Part shown: piece after piece, positions 5,150 to 5,885 of the stretch
Layout: each line of letters opens with the position of its first letter
How positions within the stretch are numbered: the stretch's first letter is position 1
Assembly: GCA_016283605.1 (NCBI GenBank)
Contig: JAEENF010000055.1
Coordinates: forward strand, 1 to 5,885
Direction of reading: 5' to 3'
Source: Prevotella sp.
GTDB taxonomy: Bacteria > Bacteroidota > Bacteroidia > Bacteroidales > Bacteroidaceae
Length of the DNA: 5,885 bases
The notes under the pieces: model-generated
What the model was told of the DNA's origin: nothing
What the model saw: only the letters and a program-made list of their open reading frames with translations
Database searches by the model: none
Made by a program: the position numbers and the translations under genes

Positions 5150-5885
5150 CTAATTCTGATCGCCTTCCTCGCCATCGCTACCCGAGTTGATCACGAGGCT
5201 TGAGGCCTGTGCGGGCATCTGGAACGTACCTACATATTCACCGTCGTTCTCAGTCAGACTGACATTCGAACCGTTCAGCGTAGCGGTCGGGATCTGTCCC
5301 TCAGCAGGCGTCACTGCGATGTAGACGTTAGCACCGCTCTCGAGGCTGTCACCACTGTTGATGGTCTCTTCGCTGTCGTTCTTCACGGTCGAGGTACCAC
5401 TACCTGACTTCGTGATGGTCAGTGCGAAGCTAGTCCCCTGGTTCTGGTCACCGCTCTGCGAGCCGCTGTTACCGCCCTGCTCTGAGCCGCCACTGTTACC
5501 GCCAGTTCCGGAGCTTGAGCCGCCACCACTTGGCGTACTGCCGCCGTTTGCGGCATTCTTGGCCTCGGCGATCTGGGCAGCGGCCTTGTCGGTCCAGCCG
5601 AGCCTGCCGTCCTTGTTCAGTTCCTCGCGGGTGTACTCACCGGTGGCCTGAGCCAGCAGCTTCAGCGAATTAACGGCCGGACCCGTCTTGTCGGTCTTCT
5701 TCATCGTGCCGATGCTGGCGGAGATGGTCTTGTCGGCGTCAGCGTCGTACAGCTTGCTGCAGCCGTTACCGATACAGCTCACCTTGAAGATGGCCAGGTT
5801 GTCTACTTTGACGGTGTTACCCATCAGGGTCTGTTCACGGGTACACTTCACGAAGTCGCGCAGGATACCCTCGATGGTACCTTCC
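5150..5885 (-). CDS. HU-like DNA-binding protein with Gly/Ser linker and C-terminal beta domain (5' end outside window)
   Basis: The frame is open to the right edge, so the true start lies beyond it; a GTG at 5851 is internal, because the protein reads through it with family-like sequence (EGTIEGILRDF, then VKCTREQT). Counting from the edge, 244 residues are visible. Residues 1 to about 65 resemble the C-terminal part of HU-like proteins of the TIGR01201/HU-HIG type, including MGNTVKVDNLAIFKVS and SIGTMKKTDK. Residues 76-109 (LLAQATGEYTREELNKDG, then GRLGWTDKAAAQ) are a conserved family extension. Residues about 113-150 are a Gly/Ser/Gln linker. Residues about 151-236 form a beta-rich domain (FALTITKSGSGTSTV, VYIAVTPAEGQ, YVGTFQMPAQASSLVI) resembling bacterial Ig-like or InlB-type repeats. 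The tail is acidic (SDGEEGDQN). This would be a nucleoid-type protein with an unexplained second domain. It is followed at 47 nt by the microprotein gene. Confidence 0.82.
   Translation of the reverse strand, partial: EGTIEGILRDFVKCTREQTLMGNTVKVDNLAIFKVSCIGNGCSKLYDADADKTISASIGTMKKTDKTGPAVNSLKLLAQATGEYTREELNKDGRLGWTDKAAAQIAEAKNAANGGSTPSGGGSSSGTGGNSGGSEQGGNSGSQSGDQNQGTSFALTITKSGSGTSTVKNDSEETINSGDSLESGANVYIAVTPAEGQIPTATLNGSNVSLTENDGEYVGTFQMPAQASSLVINSGSDGEEGDQN

Noticed and set aside
4944..5153. Plus-strand 69-codon frame opposite the microprotein gene
   Set aside because: It is Arg/His-rich, ends in residues dictated by the heptamer array, and lies antisense to a gene with a good ribosome binding site and a family match.
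5358..5651. Plus-strand 97-codon Pro/Leu-rich frame
   Set aside because: It is the antisense image of the Gly/Ser linker of the HU-like protein, which produces proline-rich frames by codon complementarity.

Overview
The window looks like a chromosomal segment from a member of the Bacteroidales, most likely Prevotella or a close relative. This is inferred from Bacteroidetes-type promoter elements (TAnnTTTG with an upstream TTTG), weak or absent Shine-Dalgarno sequences, AT-rich leaders, lipoproteins with a late lipobox, and several gene families typical of that order: a TlpA-like lipoprotein with a WCIWC active site, a Cthe_2159-type beta-helix protein, a TIGR01201-type HU-like protein and a 'smalltalk' microprotein. 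No species can be named from the sequence alone.

Layout. Positions 1-123 (+) hold the C-terminal end of an unrecognised gene. It runs tail to tail, 3 bp apart, into a three-gene minus-strand operon at 2266-127. In transcription order this encodes a lipoprotein with LEA-like 11-residue repeats, a secreted carbohydrate-binding-type beta-helix protein, and a TlpA-like thioredoxin lipoprotein. The gaps are only 19 and 21 nt and all three products carry export signals, so this is probably a cell-envelope operon. A 154-bp divergent intergenic region (2267-2420) carries one recognisable promoter element for each direction.

On the plus strand, 2421-4115 encodes a SulP/SLC26 anion transporter with a C-terminal STAS domain, closed by a strong palindromic terminator (4151-4176). 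A short spacer with an 18-bp-period direct repeat leads to a GNAT acetyltransferase (4251-4832), followed by a second, bidirectional terminator (4909-4941).

On the minus strand at the right edge is an HU-like DNA-binding protein fused through a Gly/Ser linker to a beta-rich C-terminal domain (5885-5150, 5' end outside the window). It is followed by a 35-residue 'smalltalk'-type membrane microprotein at 5102-4995. Both spacers around the microprotein gene contain tandem heptamer repeats.

Most of the window is ordinary Bacteroidales chromosome. The parts that best repay a second look are the HU-like/smalltalk pair with its heptamer repeats, the envelope operon that pairs a thioredoxin with a cysteine-containing beta-helix protein, and the 11-mer repeat lipoprotein. 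I saw no tRNA, rRNA, CRISPR array, insertion sequence or phage gene.
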